The notes under the pieces: model-generated | What the model was told of the DNA's origin: nothing | What the model saw: only the letters and a program-made list of their open reading frames with translations | Database searches by the model: none | Translations under genes and position numbers: made by a program | In this document: positions 24,864-25,614 of the stretch, one piece after another | Layout of the letters: every line of letters begins with the position of its first letter | Position numbering within the stretch: the first letter of the stretch is position 1 | Assembly (NCBI GenBank): GCA_963575745.1 | Contig: CAUYUJ010006512.1 | Coordinates: forward strand, 27,501 to 53,114 | DNA length: 25,614 bases | From: Prorocentrum cordatum | Lineage: Eukaryota; Sar; Dinophyceae; Prorocentrales; Prorocentraceae | Direction: 5' to 3'

Positions 24864-25614
24864 GCATCTTTCCAGCAGTTCATCGCCGCGAACGATGAGG
24901 TGAATCACATATGCACAGACAATTCTGGAGAGCTTCAGAAGGCATGCCGCCAACTGGGATGGAGACATGACACTAGTACTCCTCATCGTCCACAAACGAA
25001 TGGATTGATCGAGCGCATTGTCAAGATCGTCATCCTCGGTACGAGAGCTGTGTTGCACATGTCTGGTCTGGGACACGAATGGTGGAAAGAGGCCATGCAA
25101 GCCTTTTGCTGTGGGCATATTTTTGCGCACCCATCCACGGGCGCTGCCGCCCTCAGCGACGAACATGCCGACAAGACAGCTCACGAGATACGTTTTGGCG
25201 AAAGTTCTCCCGGGCACTGCATTCCCTTCGGTGCGCGGATCTTTTGGAAATGCCTCTATCCCAAGATCAATAACGAGACTGCAGAGTTCAAAGAGAATAC
25301 TCGGGAAGGGTTATTCATGGGTTACCATTTACACTCCGGTGGACGATGGTCTGGTGATTATCTCGTCTTGGACACGGCTACATGCGCCAAGAACCCCGAC
25401 GGTGAACTGTGTCACGTACACAGAGTCAAAGATATCATCATCCCCGACGGCAAGTTCACCTACCCAGTGAAAGAGGGTACCCTGCGACATCATAACCCTG
25501 AGGCACACGACGAGGTCAAGGCATCTACTTCTCACCCCTTGGGCGACAAACCTATGCCCGACCCTCCACTTGCCTACCCTAAAGAATGGGATGATCCGTC
25601 TATGATGACGATGG
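24864..25614 (+). pseudogene. Integrase core and C-terminus of the second copia-like element (partial)
   Basis: The frame is open to the window edge. SFQQFIAANDEVNHICTDNS holds the second catalytic Asp (24918-24920). TPHRPQTNGLIERIVKI holds the catalytic Glu (25011-25013), about 30 residues later. Then come LGHEWWKEAMQAFCCG, FGARIFWKCLYPKINN and GLFMGYHLHSGGRWSGDYLV, the C-terminal part typical of copia integrases. VKDIIIPDGKFTYPVKEGTL leads towards RT outside the window. This segment has no internal stop. Confidence 0.72.

Larger units (their letters stand above)
20041..25614 (+). mobile_element. Second Ty1/copia-like retrotransposon, decayed and cut by the window edge
   Basis: The order is gag, CCCH fingers, protease, integrase, with RT expected beyond 25614. 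Integrase before RT is the Ty1/copia order. Sense is distributed over several frames with in-frame stops at 24023-24025 and 24818-24820, so this copy is inactive unless the assembly carries errors. LTRs are not identified. Confidence 0.72.

Noticed and set aside
1-25614. CRISPR arrays, tRNA or rRNA genes
   Set aside because: No evenly spaced direct repeats with unique spacers, and no cloverleaf or rRNA-like segments were recognised.

Overview
The window reads as nuclear DNA of a GC-rich alga-like eukaryote, most probably a dinoflagellate (a Prorocentrum-like, high-GC genome is my best guess). The reasons are the many retroelement proteins of types I associate with dinoflagellates (LINE tails with odd zinc motifs, Ty1/copia-like gags with CCHC or CCCH fingers, tyrosine-recombinase retroelements), the long runs of simple repeats, and the fact that every believable coding segment lies on the + strand. 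Nothing bacterial (operons, ribosome binding sites, CRISPR, rRNA or tRNA) is visible. No conventional host gene can be assigned with confidence.

Layout. 1-1849: 3' end of a LINE-type polyprotein (RNase H end, zinc-finger tail, then a frame change into a tail with two 65-residue repeats). 2021-4891: a GC-rich TTGGG-type minisatellite organised in three units of about 1 kb, each with a 12-bp-arm hairpin. 4892-6776: 5' part of a Ty1/copia-like element that appears to have inserted into that array (candidate LTR, primer binding site, gag, zinc knuckle, protease), cut off after the protease. 6777-12655: LINE-derived fragments, a degenerate ~80-110 bp repeat family, and extensive microsatellites (CTC, CAT, TAGCA, TA).

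12656-19388 is the centrepiece: an apparently complete tyrosine-recombinase (DIRS/PAT-like) retroelement. It has split direct repeats in the order A1 - genes - B1 - A2 - B2. A1/A2 are identical over 90 bp and B1/B2 over 123 bp, with the same CACAT at both ends and at the B1/A2 junction. Inside are a Cys-rich small membrane-protein ORF, a gag-like ORF, an ORF with reverse transcriptase and RNase H, a tyrosine recombinase ORF in another frame that lies wholly inside the long RT frame, and a DNA-methyltransferase-like domain. The gag-like and RT ORFs overlap by ATGA directly after a 17-nt inverted repeat. The identical repeats say the copy is young, yet three apparent frame breaks are present, so either the assembly has indels or some shifts are programmed.

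20041-25614 is a second Ty1/copia-like element running off the right edge: a long coiled-coil gag, three CCCH fingers, an Arg/Ser-rich segment, a DSG protease and an integrase, spread over several frames with two in-frame stops. It is a decayed copy. The window is therefore a nest of at least four retroelement lineages, all on one strand, separated by expanded simple repeats.
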